Source: Pseudomonas sp.
GTDB lineage: Bacteria > Pseudomonadota > Gammaproteobacteria > Pseudomonadales > Pseudomonadaceae
Reading direction: 5' to 3'
DNA: 10,550 nt
Assembly: GCA_029240955.1 (NCBI GenBank)
Contig: JARDZH010000022.1
Span: forward strand, 1-10,550
A program made the position numbers and the translations under genes. The notes beneath the pieces are model-generated. The model was not told where the DNA came from. It saw nothing but the letters and a program-made list of their open reading frames with translations, and searched no databases. Positions within the stretch are counted from its first letter, which is position 1; every line of letters starts with the position of its first letter. Below, one piece after another: positions 1 to 6,532 of the stretch.

Positions 1-670
1 TGCGCCAGCAGCGCAGCGACAGTCGGGTTTTGCCCAGCAGCGCGTAGGTCAGCGCCACCAGTCGGGCAGGAATGTAGTTCAGCAGATCGTCGATCCGCGC
101 TGCCGCCCAGCCGAAACGCTCGAAGCGTTGATTGCGGTAGCCCCACATCGCATCCAGCGTATTGCTCAGTCGGTACAGGACCACGCCGGGCGCGCCGGCC
201 ACGATGAACCAGAACAGCGCGGCGAATACCGCGTCGCTGCCGTTTTCCAGGACCGACTCGGTAGCGGCGCGGGCCACTTCGGTGGAGTCCAGTTCAGACG
301 TCTGACGGCTGACCAGATAACCGACCCGACGCCGCGCTTCGTCAAGGTTCTCGCTGCGCAACGCCTGAGCCACCGGCTCGACATGTTCGCCAAGGCTGCG
401 CAGGCCAAGCGCGCAATAAAGCGCGAGGATTTCCACGATCCAGCCGACCCAGGGCAGCCAGCTCAGCGCGGTCGCCAAAAGCGTCAGCGGCACCACGGCC
501 AGCACCCAGGCGGTCACGCCATGGCTGCGCCAGCCGCGACCTTCGGAATTGAAGCGCTGTTCGATGCGGTTCGCCAGACGCCCGAACGCGACCAGCGGAT
601 GCCCGCGTTTCGGCTCACCGAGCAGCGCATCCAGCGCTACGCCGGCAACGCTCAACAGCGCCACACTCAT
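1..670 (-). CDS. cobD: Adenosylcobinamide-phosphate synthase CobD/CbiB, 5' part (C-terminus beyond window edge)
   Basis: Integral membrane enzyme of late cobalamin synthesis; it attaches aminopropanol (or its phosphate) to adenosylcobyric acid. Translating the minus strand from the ATG at 670 gives 223 residues with no stop before base 1; the family is usually about 300 residues, so roughly the last quarter is missing. Visible family marks are an N-terminal segment [20 protein letters not shown] (about residues 13-32), a hydrophobic stretch around 53-90, the conserved block [16 protein letters not shown] (about 138-153), and a later [13 protein letters not shown] (about 168-180). The start has a good ribosome site (GGGGAG, 8 bases upstream) and its ATG overlaps the bluB stop as ATGA, so it is the last visible gene of the cob operon and probably translationally coupled. 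The family call rests on motifs and context and is strong. Note that cobD can also name the unrelated L-threonine-phosphate decarboxylase of Salmonella; that is not meant here. Confidence 0.93.
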   Translation of the reverse strand, partial: MSVALLSVAGVALDALLGEPKRGHPLVAFGRLANRIEQRFNSEGRGWRSHGVTAWVLAVVPLTLLATALSWLPWVGWIVEILALYCALGLRSLGEHVEPVAQALRSENLDEARRRVGYLVSRQTSELDSTEVARAATESVLENGSDAVFAALFWFIVAGAPGVVLYRLSNTLDAMWGYRNQRFERFGWAAARIDDLLNYIPARLVALTYALLGKTRLSLRCWR

Positions 671-1317
671 TGACTCACTCCCCATTGATTCTCGTACAGC
701 AACTCATGCAGCGGACGCGCCTGCGCCCAGCCCTCCAGCGCCAGCATGGGCGCCGGATAAAATTCGCGGACCGGCCCCAGGCACAGAATCGCGACCGGTT
801 TGGCGCCTGCCGGCATGCCGAGCAGATCGGCCAGCGCAGCAGGCTCGAACAACGACACCCAGCCCATCCCGAGGCCTTCGGCGCGAGAGGCGAGCCACAG
901 GTTCTGGATCGCGCAGGACAACGATGCCATGTCCATTTCCGGCAAGGTCCGCCGCCCGAAGATGTGTTGCTCGCGGCCTTCCATCAGCGCCGCGACCAGT
1001 ACCTCGGCGCAGTCACTGATGCCCTCGACCTTGAGTTTCATGAACTCGTCGGTGCGCTCGCCCAGCGCTTCGGCGGTGCGGATGCGCTCCTGCTCCACTT
1101 GCGCCTGGATCTGCGCGCGCAACGTGGCGTCGCTGATGCGGATGAAGCGCCAGGGCTGCATCAGCCCAACGCTCGGCGCCTGATGCGCCGCTTCCAGCAG
1201 CCTCGCCAGAAGCTCGGGGGCAATGTTCCCGCCGCTGAAATGGCGCATGTCGCGCCGCTCGGCGATGGCGCGGTACACCGCAGCGCGCTCTTGCGGGCTG
1301 AAGGCCTGGTCTGTCAT
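667..1317 (-). CDS. bluB: 5,6-dimethylbenzimidazole synthase BluB
   Basis: A 216-residue member of the flavin-destructase branch of the nitroreductase fold. BluB uses oxygen and reduced FMN to break up the flavin and release dimethylbenzimidazole, the lower axial ligand of B12. Motifs in order: [15 protein letters not shown] near the N-terminus, with Asp23 in the place of the catalytic Asp of Sinorhizobium Blu[15 protein letters not shown] (45-58), typical of BluB flavin binding; [20 protein letters not shown] (135-154), followed by Ser155 where Sinorhizobium BluB has its second key residue; and the C-terminal ENQWG. Start choice: the same frame stays open upstream to 1647, but similarity begins only with [18 protein letters not shown], and the ATG at 1317 overlaps the cobB stop as ATGA. 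The site before it is poor in purines, so coupling to cobB translation is likely. Its presence implies aerobic, self-sufficient lower-ligand synthesis. Confidence 0.95.
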   Translation of the reverse strand: MTDQAFSPQERAAVYRAIAERRDMRHFSGGNIAPELLARLLEAAHQAPSVGLMQPWRFIRISDATLRAQIQAQVEQERIRTAEALGERTDEFMKLKVEGISDCAEVLVAALMEGREQHIFGRRTLPEMDMASLSCAIQNLWLASRAEGLGMGWVSLFEPAALADLLGMPAGAKPVAILCLGPVREFYPAPMLALEGWAQARPLHELLYENQWGVSQ

Positions 1318-2609
1318 GGCTTGAACAGCGCCGCAACCGCCTGTGGATTGGAAGGAAAATAGAAGTGCACATAGGACGCCGTCAGCCGTCCGTCGCGATA
1401 GACCGCTTCCGCGCCACGCCCGCCATTGGGGCTCACGCCGCGCGCAATGGGCTGCCACTCGGTGCTGGTCAGCGAATGGTGATACGTGTGCCCGCGCAAT
1501 ACGCCTTCGGGCAGCTCTACCGACTGGAGGGCCAGCGCCGCCAAACGCTTCTGCATCACCGCTTCGCCACCGAGCAGACCGACCAGCTCGGCGCGCTCGC
1601 CCTCGACATCGGTCAACGCATCGAGCAGGTACAGCATGCCGCCGCACTCGGCGAGGATCGGCTTGCCGGCGCGGTGGTGCTCCCGGATTGCAGCGAGCAT
1701 CGGGCTGTTAGCCGCCAACGCGCGATGATGCAGCTCCGGATAACCGCCCGGCAGGTACAAGCTATCGGCGTCCGGCAGCGCTTCGTCGCGGATCGGCGAG
1801 AAGAAGACGAGTTCGGCGCCCATCGCGCGCAGCAGGTCGAGACTCGCGCCGTAGGTAAAAGCAAAGGCTTCGTCGTGGGCAACGGCGATTCGCACGTCCG
1901 CCAACAACGGTTCGGTCGGCTGCGGATCAGGCGCAATGAACGTCACGGCAGGCGGCAGAGCGACTTCGCAGGTGCTGGCCAGCGCTTCGGCGGCAGCATC
2001 CAGGCGCATGTCCAGGTCGTTCAGTTCGCTGGCCTGCACCAACCCGAGATGCCGGCTTGGCAGTTCGATGCCCGTTTCCCGGGACAACGCGCCGTACCAG
2101 CGCAGGCCTTCGGTGAGGCTGCCTTCGAGCAGTTGCGCGTGGCGCACAGTGCCGACGCGGTTGGCGAGCACGCCGGCAAACGGCAGGTCCGGCTGATAGC
2201 GCGCCAGACCCAACGCCAGCGCACCAAAAGTTTGAGCCATTGCAGTGCCGTCGATCACGCCCAGCACCGGCACGCCGAAATGCCGCGCCAGATCGGCGCT
2301 GGACGGCGTGCCGTCAAACAGCCCCATCACGCCTTCGATGAGGATCAGGTCAGCTTCGCCGGCCGCCTCCCACAGCAGGCGGCGGCTTTCGTCGGCACCG
2401 ACCATCCACAAATCCAGCTGATACACCGGCGCACCGCTGGCGCGTTCGAGAATCATCGGGTCGAGAAAATCCGGTCCGCATTTGAATACCCGGACCTTGC
2501 GGCCCTGGTTGCGATGCAGGCGGGCGAGCGCTGCGGTCACGGTGGTCTTGCCCTGCCCCGAGGCCGGGGCGGCGATCAGCACCGCGGGACATTGGCGCGG
2601 GGCTCTCAT
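1314..2609 (-). CDS. cobB: Cobyrinic/hydrogenobyrinic acid a,c-diamide synthase (CobB/CbiA family)
   Basis: ATP- and glutamine-dependent cytoplasmic enzyme that amidates the a and c acetate side chains of the corrin ring. The 431-residue product has the two-domain plan of the family. The N-terminal dethiobiotin-synthetase-like ATPase shows AAPASGQGKTTV (13-24, P-loop), VFKCGPDFLDPMI (41-53) and EGVMGLFDGTPSS (92-104). The C-terminal class I glutamine amidotransferase shows LPGGYPELH (286-294), catalytic Cys322 in LAECGGMLYL, and the conserved ASYVHFYFPSNP near the end, with His415 as the likely catalytic His. Length is normal and no key residue is missing. It follows cobO by 10 bases. The ATG at 2609 has only a weak ribosome site, so coupling to cobO is plausible. 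The name cobB is also used for a bacterial sirtuin; an unrelated sirtuin gene lies at 6533-7297 in this same window, which could cause mis-annotation. Confidence 0.95.
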   Translation of the reverse strand: MRAPRQCPAVLIAAPASGQGKTTVTAALARLHRNQGRKVRVFKCGPDFLDPMILERASGAPVYQLDLWMVGADESRRLLWEAAGEADLILIEGVMGLFDGTPSSADLARHFGVPVLGVIDGTAMAQTFGALALGLARYQPDLPFAGVLANRVGTVRHAQLLEGSLTEGLRWYGALSRETGIELPSRHLGLVQASELNDLDMRLDAAAEALASTCEVALPPAVTFIAPDPQPTEPLLADVRIAVAHDEAFAFTYGASLDLLRAMGAELVFFSPIRDEALPDADSLYLPGGYPELHHRALAANSPMLAAIREHHRAGKPILAECGGMLYLLDALTDVEGERAELVGLLGGEAVMQKRLAALALQSVELPEGVLRGHTYHHSLTSTEWQPIARGVSPNGGRGAEAVYRDGRLTASYVHFYFPSNPQAVAALFKP

Positions 2610-2619
2610 GAACGATCAC

Positions 2620-3231
2620 TCACAGCTCAATGCCCTTCTGGGCACGAATGCCCGCCTGGAAGGCGTGCTTGACCACGCTGATGTCGGAAACGGTGTCAGC
2701 CAGATCGATCAGCTCGGGTTTGGCGCCACGACCGGTCACGACCACGTGCTGCATCGGCGGACGCGCCTGCAGGTCGCTGATGACCTGATCCAGATCGAGA
2801 TAGCCGTGCTTGAGCGCGATGTTCAGCTCGTCGAGGATCACCAGACCGATGGAAGGGTCGCGCAGCATTTCGCAGGACACGGCCCATGCAGCTTCGGCAG
2901 CCGCGATGTCACGCTGGCGGTCCTGGGTTTCCCAGGTAAAACCCTCGCCCATCACGTGGTAGCGCACCTGGTCTGGAAAGCGGCGAAAGAACAGCTCTTC
3001 GCCGGTGCTGTTGCGGCCCTTGATGAACTGCACCACGCCGCACTGCATGTCGTGGCCCATGGCGCGAGCCAGCATGCCGAATGCCGAGCTGCTCTTGCCC
3101 TTGCCGTTGCCGGTCAGCACCAGCAGCAGGCCACATTCGTCGGGGGAATTGGCGATACGTTCGTCCATCACGGCTTTCTTGCGCTGCATGCGCGCCAGAT
3201 GGCGTTCGTCACGTTCGGGGGATTCGTTCAT
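2620..3231 (-). CDS. cobO: Cob(I)yrinic acid a,c-diamide adenosyltransferase (CobA/CobO/BtuR type)
   Basis: Transfers the 5'-deoxyadenosyl group of ATP to the Co(I) corrinoid. The 203-residue product matches the usual length. It carries a polar N-terminal helix (MNESPERDERHLARMQRKKA), the P-loop LTGNGKGKSSSAFGM (39-53), VVQFIKGR (66-73), VILDELNIAL (131-140, Walker B-like), VVTGRGA (164-170) and the family-typical ending KHAFQAGIRAQKGIEL (188-203). Start choice: the frame is open upstream to 3402, but that stretch is the riboswitch and its leader. The ATG at 3231 is preceded by GGAGAG about 6 bases upstream and begins the conserved N-terminus. It is the first gene after the cobalamin riboswitch and so the direct regulatory target; cobB, bluB and cobD follow without a visible terminator. 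Confidence 0.96.
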   Translation of the reverse strand: MNESPERDERHLARMQRKKAVMDERIANSPDECGLLLVLTGNGKGKSSSAFGMLARAMGHDMQCGVVQFIKGRNSTGEELFFRRFPDQVRYHVMGEGFTWETQDRQRDIAAAEAAWAVSCEMLRDPSIGLVILDELNIALKHGYLDLDQVISDLQARPPMQHVVVTGRGAKPELIDLADTVSDISVVKHAFQAGIRAQKGIEL

Positions 3232-3308
3232 CTCAGCTCTCCGCTCGAGGGCACGCGAAAGCAGACGGAAGGACAGCACTGAACAGCACGGCAAAAACCC
3301 TGCGCAGA

Positions 3309-3327
3309 GCATCACCCTCCGTGATGC
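3309..3327 (-). promoter_or_regulatory. Hairpin between riboswitch and cobO, candidate expression platform
   Basis: On the minus strand a perfect 7-base-pair stem, GCATCAC with GTGATGC, encloses the 5-base loop GGAGG. It starts about 12 bases after the 3' end of the aptamer and lies about 77 bases before the cobO ATG. The loop looks like a ribosome site, but the only nearby ATG in the cobO frame (3312) is 3 bases from it and inside the stem, so use as a real start is doubtful. A T5 run follows about 11 bases after the stem, too far for a classic terminator. Being next to the aptamer, the hairpin may take part in the ligand-dependent switch. The structure is seen; the role is inferred. Confidence 0.45.
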
Positions 3328-3338
3328 CATTGAGTGAA

Positions 3339-3523
3339 TCAGGCCGGTCTCCGGGCTCATGAGCGGGCATGCCCGGCTGCGCGCCTTCCCGTGCCGGAAC
3401 ACAGTGGCCAGTTGCGCAGCCTTGACTCATCTACCGTTGCGGGGGCAGCGCCGGGATCGAATCTGTCGATGCTTACCGGCTTCCCTGTTTCACTCCGCCA
3501 ATCGGCGATTGCGGAGCACCTGA
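3339..3523 (-). promoter_or_regulatory. Cobalamin (adenosylcobalamin) riboswitch aptamer upstream of cobO
   Basis: Read on the minus strand this has the conserved skeleton of the cobalamin riboswitch class. In order: a closing stem with TCAGG (3519-3523) pairing CCTGA (3339-3343); AGGTGC; a stable arm CTCCGCAATCG/CGATTGGCGGAG; the AACAGGGAAGCCGGT segment; GCTGCCCCCGCAACGGTA; then CCACTG, GGGAAGGC, and finally the B12 box AGCCCGGAGACCGGCCT (3342-3358). Order and spacing match the class closely. It lies in the 5' leader of the cobO-cobB-bluB-cobD transcript and should reduce expression when adenosylcobalamin is bound. The extent given is from closing stem to closing stem. Confidence 0.97.
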
Positions 3524-3535
3524 AACAAACCGCGA

Positions 3536-3564
3536 AGGGTAGAGGGTTGGGCCCGGAGCGTCAA
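3536..3564 (-). promoter_or_regulatory. Predicted sigma-70-type promoter of the riboswitch/cob operon
   Basis: On the minus strand TTGACG (3559-3564) is followed after 17 bases by TACCCT (3536-3541). The -35 box is near consensus and the -10 box is weak. A start about 7 bases beyond the -10 box would fall near 3529, just ahead of the aptamer closing stem at 3523, which is where a riboswitch transcript should begin. That agreement is the main support. Confidence 0.5.
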
Positions 3565-3588
3565 TCGAACCGCGCCGGATTGAACCTC

Positions 3589-3597
3589 TGGTATTAA
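3589..3597 (+). promoter_or_regulatory. Possible extended -10 element for the PQQ-type dehydrogenase gene
   Basis: TGGTATTAA fits the TGnTATAAT pattern of an extended -10 box and would place the RNA start near 3604, about 40 bases before the ATG at 3644. No good -35 box sits 17 bases upstream (ACCGCG), so this is a weak call. The 3565-3643 interval is shared by two divergent genes and holds nothing else clear. Confidence 0.25.
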
Positions 3598-3643
3598 GCT
3601 CATCTCAATCAATGACTGACTTCAGGCCTTGTGGAGATCGACC

Positions 3644-4963
3644 ATGTTCCCGTTCCGCGCGCGTCACGCACTTTTGCTCGCGATCGCCGGCAGCCTTGCG
3701 GCCTGTGGCGAGTCCGCCAGGTTACAGGTGGCCGACGGCACCGGCCCTCAGCCCCAGCTGCCCGAGCCCAACAAGACCTTCATGCCGACGGTCAACATCG
3801 CACCGGCCATCGGCTGGCCGCAAGGCGCCAAACCGGTTGCCGCGTCGGGTCTGCAGGTCGCGGCGTTTGCCGAAGGCCTGGACCATCCGCGCTGGATGTA
3901 TGTGTTGCCCAACGGCGATGTGCTGGTGGCCGAGTCCAATGCGCCGAACAAAGGCAAACCCGCCAAGGGGCTGCGGGACTGGGTGTCGCAGAAGGTCATG
4001 AGCCGCGCGGGTGCGGGTGTGCCGAGCGCCAACCGGATCTCGCTGCTGCGCGACAGCGATAAGGACGGCGTGGCCGAGACCCGCACCGTATTCTTGAAAG
4101 ACCTCAATTCGCCGTTCGGCATCACGCTGGTGGGCAATACGCTGTACGTCGCGGATACGGATCGGCTGATCAGTTTTCCGTACGTCGAGGGCCAGACAAC
4201 CATCACCGCTCAGGCGACCCGGGTGACTGATCTGCCTGGCGGCGAGCTGAACCATCACTGGACCAAGAACGTGATCGCCAGCAAAGACGGCAACAAGCTG
4301 TACGTCACGGTCGGCTCCAACAGCAATGTGGGCGAAAACGGCATGGACCAGGAACAAGGCCGTGCCGCCATCTGGGAAGTGGATCGGGCCAGTGGTCGGA
4401 AACGGATCTTCGCCTCGGGGTTGCGCAACCCTAACGGCATGGATTGGGAACCGGTTACCGGCACGCTGTGGACCGCTGTAAATGAACGCGACGAGATTGG
4501 CAGCGATCTGGTGCCCGACTACGTGACGTCGGTGCAGGACGGCGGGTTTTATGGCTGGCCTTACAGTTATTACGGCCAGAACATTGATGTGAGGGTCGAG
4601 CCGCAGAACCCGGAACTGGTCGCCAAAGCGATCGTTCCGGACTACGCAGTCGGTCCACACACGGCGTCGCTGGGTCTGGCATTTGGCGACAGCAAGACCC
4701 TCGCCGCTCCATTCGATCAAGGCCTGTTCATCGGCCAGCACGGATCATGGAACCGCAAACCGCTCAGCGGCTACAAGGTGGTGTTCATCCCGTTCAAAGA
4801 CGGCAAACCCAACGGCGCGCCGGTGGACGTGTTGACGGGTTTTCTGGACAAAGATGAGAACGCGATGGGCCGGCCGGTGGGCGTGATCAAGGATCAGCGT
4901 GGCGGCTTGCTGGTGGCGGATGACGTGGGGAACAAGGTGTGGCGCGTTACGTCGGCGCGATAG
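3644..4963 (+). CDS. PQQ-type sugar dehydrogenase family lipoprotein (L-sorbosone dehydrogenase-like)
   Basis: A 439-residue predicted lipoprotein with a beta-propeller of the soluble glucose/sorbosone dehydrogenase type; such enzymes oxidise sugars or aldoses using PQQ. The signal peptide has an Arg/His-containing start, a hydrophobic core (9-18) and the lipobox LAAC with Cys21. Gly at +2 is not an inner-membrane retention signal, so outer-membrane anchoring is expected. The propeller begins with [20 protein letters not shown] (75-94). [10 protein letters not shown] (200-209) and GLRNPNG (259-265) correspond to the catalytic-His and Arg-Asn cofactor regions of soluble glucose dehydrogenase. 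Later come [14 protein letters not shown] (300-313), HGSWNR (366-371) and a final blade [16 protein letters not shown] (420-435). Residues 137-145, DSDKDGVAE, look like a calcium loop. The ATG at 3644 has GGAG 7 bases upstream; a TTG at 3629 in frame is less likely. It is divergent from the cob operon with no obvious link. The substrate cannot be read from sequence, and PQQ use is inferred from the family. Confidence 0.85.
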   Translation: MFPFRARHALLLAIAGSLAACGESARLQVADGTGPQPQLPEPNKTFMPTVNIAPAIGWPQGAKPVAASGLQVAAFAEGLDHPRWMYVLPNGDVLVAESNAPNKGKPAKGLRDWVSQKVMSRAGAGVPSANRISLLRDSDKDGVAETRTVFLKDLNSPFGITLVGNTLYVADTDRLISFPYVEGQTTITAQATRVTDLPGGELNHHWTKNVIASKDGNKLYVTVGSNSNVGENGMDQEQGRAAIWEVDRASGRKRIFASGLRNPNGMDWEPVTGTLWTAVNERDEIGSDLVPDYVTSVQDGGFYGWPYSYYGQNIDVRVEPQNPELVAKAIVPDYAVGPHTASLGLAFGDSKTLAAPFDQGLFIGQHGSWNRKPLSGYKVVFIPFKDGKPNGAPVDVLTGFLDKDENAMGRPVGVIKDQRGGLLVADDVGNKVWRVTSAR

Positions 4964-4998
4964 GGGGCGCGGTATTCAATAACTTCGCGTCGACTTCG

Positions 4999-5067
4999 TC
5001 GCGAGCTTCGCTCCCTCCCACAGTAGAGTGCGCAACTCGGCTTAGTGGGAAGGAGCGAAGCTCGCGA
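4999..5067. repeat. REP-type inverted doublet (REPIN-like) between convergent genes
   Basis: Two 23-base arms, 4999-5021 and 5045-5067, are inverted copies with 22 of 23 positions matching, separated by a 23-base spacer. Each arm has a GTGGG head facing the spacer and an inner short palindrome around GAGCGAAGCTC, the layout of pseudomonad REP sequences. REP doublets of this kind are known as non-autonomous elements spread by REP-associated tyrosine transposases, and they favour gaps such as this one between convergent genes. As RNA it would fold into one long hairpin and might help end transcription of both flanking genes. The copies are visible; membership of a genome-wide family is inferred. 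Confidence 0.85.
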
Positions 5068-5113
5068 TCTGGCGCGCAGCGGCAGCAACAGCTGTACACG
5101 CAGAGAGTCGGCG

Positions 5114-5653
5114 TCAGTGCGCGTTCTGCGCCAGGTTCGACGCTTGAATCACGCGCTTGGCGTTCAGATTGGCTTTCTGCCAATACGGCTTGTTCAAACT
5201 GTCGAGTTTAACCGTGCCACCGGTCGCCGGGGCGTGTACGAAACGCCCCTCCCCGACATAAATCCCCGCGTGGGAAACCTGTGACCCGCCGGACGTCGCG
5301 AAAAACACCAGATCGCCGGACTGCAATTGCTCCAGCCGTACATCCGGCGCGCCGATGGTAATCATGTCGCGGGTCGAGCGCGGCAGAGAAATGCCAGCTG
5401 CATCACGGTAGACGTAACCGATCAGCCCACTGCAATCGAACCCGGAATCAGGCGTGTTGCCGCCCCAGCGATAGGGCGTGCCGACCAGACCGAGCGCACG
5501 AAACAGCACGTCTTCAGCAGCCTGGGAAAGAATCTGAGGGGGAGCGGTCACCACCGGGCGGTAGACCACCTGGGGTTTGGGAGGCGGCGCGCTTGAGCAA
5601 GCGCTGAGCAATGCAGCCAGCAACGTGACTGCCAGGCGAAACCTAATCGACAT
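5114..5653 (-). CDS. NlpC/P60 family lipoprotein, predicted peptidoglycan endopeptidase (MepS/Spr-like)
   Basis: A 179-residue predicted lipoprotein. The signal peptide ends in the lipobox LSAC with Cys19, followed by Ser, so outer-membrane sorting is likely. A short Pro-rich linker (22-40) precedes the NlpC/P60 domain (about 50-170). The catalytic set is complete: Cys74 in SGFDCSG, His128 in VSHAGIYVG and His140 in FVHAPA. The spacing resembles MepS/Spr, which cleaves D-Ala-mDAP cross-links to allow wall growth. Other marks are GTPYRWGG (58-65) and LPRSTRDMI (90-98). The ATG at 5653 is chosen because the signal peptide begins there; a TTG three codons earlier is closer to the AGGA ribosome site, so the start is not certain by three residues. 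It lies downstream of a second NlpC/P60 gene but past a strong terminator, and I see no clear promoter in the 47 bases between, so it may depend on read-through or on an unrecognised promoter. Confidence 0.9.
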   Translation of the reverse strand: MSIRFRLAVTLLAALLSACSSAPPPKPQVVYRPVVTAPPQILSQAAEDVLFRALGLVGTPYRWGGNTPDSGFDCSGLIGYVYRDAAGISLPRSTRDMITIGAPDVRLEQLQSGDLVFFATSGGSQVSHAGIYVGEGRFVHAPATGGTVKLDSLNKPYWQKANLNAKRVIQASNLAQNAH

Positions 5654-5701
5654 AACCCACAACGTCCTGATCCGGATGCGGCTTACGCTGCCGAGAAGCC
5701 C

Positions 5702-5733
5702 AAAAACGCAGACAGGCTCGAGGCCTGTCTGCG
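5702..5733 (-). terminator. Rho-independent terminator after the upstream NlpC/P60 gene
   Basis: On the minus strand a perfect 11-base-pair stem (arms 5723-5733 and 5707-5717, CGCAGACAGGC with GCCTGTCTGCG) closes a 5-base loop and is followed at once by TTTTT (5702-5706). It begins 7 bases after the TAA stop of the 5741-6457 gene. There is no T-run on the plus side, so it works in one direction only. Confidence 0.92.
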
Positions 5734-5740
5734 CATTGCA

Positions 5741-6457
5741 TTATTTACGGCGTTTTACTGCGGTCTTTACTTTAGTCGACGTCATCGCGGTCGTCTGCAC
5801 GGCCGGCTTGGACTTCGCCACGGCTGTACCCGGCGCCATCGCCAGCGCACGCTTGGCCTCGATGAAGGTCTTGCTCCAGTACGCGTCATCGAGGCTGTCG
5901 ATGCGCACACCACCGCTGCGGCGGCTGCTGGAGTGGATGAAACGGTCGTCACCCAGGTAGATCGCTGCGTGGCTGACGCGACCACGGCCGCGGGTGCTGA
6001 AGAACAGCAGGTCGCCTGGCTCAAGATCGTTACGTGCAACCAGCGGCGCGTTCACGTTGATCATCTCGCGAGTCGAGCGCGGCAAGGTCATGCCCGCCTC
6101 TTCGCGGAACAGATAACCGATGAAACCGCTGCAGTCGAAACCCGAAGTGGTCGAGGTACCGCCGAAACGGTAGCGAGTACCGATCAGTGACTTGCCACGT
6201 TCCAGGATGCTGTCGGCCAGAACCGGCAGCTGGTAAGGCTTGTTGTCTGCAAAACGGGTCAGTTCGGCCTGGGTGGCCAGCTCGTCCTGCAGGTTCGCTA
6301 CGTCAACGCTTTTGGCGTCGGACGCAACGGTATGCGAATTCTGGTACTGCGCCTGGTGCTGAACAGGCTCTTGGGAAACCGGCAGATTAGCCGAGCAACC
6401 AAACAAAAAAGTGACGAGTGCGAGAGGCACGAGGGGTGCGAAGCGAACAACTTGCAT
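5741..6457 (-). CDS. NlpC/P60 family lipoprotein, predicted peptidoglycan endopeptidase (paralog with basic tail)
   Basis: A 238-residue predicted lipoprotein. A hydrophobic signal ends in LFGC with lipobox Cys21 and Ser at +2. Residues 22-80 form a polar Gln/Ala-rich spacer without a recognised domain. The NlpC/P60 domain (about 85-205) has Cys109 in SGFDCSG, His163 in VSHAAIYLG and His175 in FIHSSS, plus GTRYRFGG (93-100) and LPRSTREMI (125-133). Both Cys-to-His spacings (54 and 12 residues) equal those of the neighbour at 5114-5653, so the two are clear paralogs. The last 30 or so residues are rich in Lys, Thr and Arg and end in KRRK, which the neighbour lacks; a basic tail might bind cell-wall or envelope polyanions (inference). 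The start is the ATG at 6457; a GTG two codons earlier is possible, and neither has a good ribosome site. A promoter-like pair lies upstream and a strong terminator follows, so it is probably its own transcription unit. Confidence 0.9.
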   Translation of the reverse strand: MQVVRFAPLVPLALVTFLFGCSANLPVSQEPVQHQAQYQNSHTVASDAKSVDVANLQDELATQAELTRFADNKPYQLPVLADSILERGKSLIGTRYRFGGTSTTSGFDCSGFIGYLFREEAGMTLPRSTREMINVNAPLVARNDLEPGDLLFFSTRGRGRVSHAAIYLGDDRFIHSSSRRSGGVRIDSLDDAYWSKTFIEAKRALAMAPGTAVAKSKPAVQTTAMTSTKVKTAVKRRK

Positions 6458-6492
6458 GGGCACGACCGTGGCTGAACTGTAAAGAAGGCGCG

Positions 6493-6521
6493 ACTATGCC
6501 CGCTATGAAAACGATTTGCAA
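6493..6521 (-). promoter_or_regulatory. Predicted sigma-70-type promoter of the NlpC/P60 gene at 5741-6457
   Basis: On the minus strand TTGCAA (6516-6521) and CATAGT (6493-6498) are separated by exactly 17 bases. Each box matches consensus at 4 of 6 positions. The RNA would start near 6486, about 29 bases before the ATG. It lies in the 75-base gap after the sirtuin stop, where no terminator is visible, so read-through from upstream is also possible. Confidence 0.4.
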
Positions 6522-6532
6522 ATTCAATCGAA

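Noticed and set aside
1318..1647. Upstream extension of the bluB frame to 326 residues
   Set aside because: It lies wholly inside cobB in another frame, is Arg/Ala-rich shadow sequence, and BluB similarity begins at the ATG at 1317.
1365..2672. Long plus-strand open frame antisense to cobB
   Set aside because: Typical GC-rich shadow of the opposite strand: no recognisable motifs, Arg/Gln/His-rich composition, and cobB itself has all family motifs.
3232..3402. In-frame N-terminal extension of cobO, including an ATG at 3312 behind GGAGG
   Set aside because: It runs through the riboswitch and its leader, the GGAGG to ATG spacing is only 3 bases, and the conserved CobO N-terminus starts at 3231 with a good ribosome site.
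3722..4741. 339-codon minus-strand open frame opposite the PQQ-type dehydrogenase
   Set aside because: No motifs and no ribosome site; the plus-strand gene is complete and well supported.
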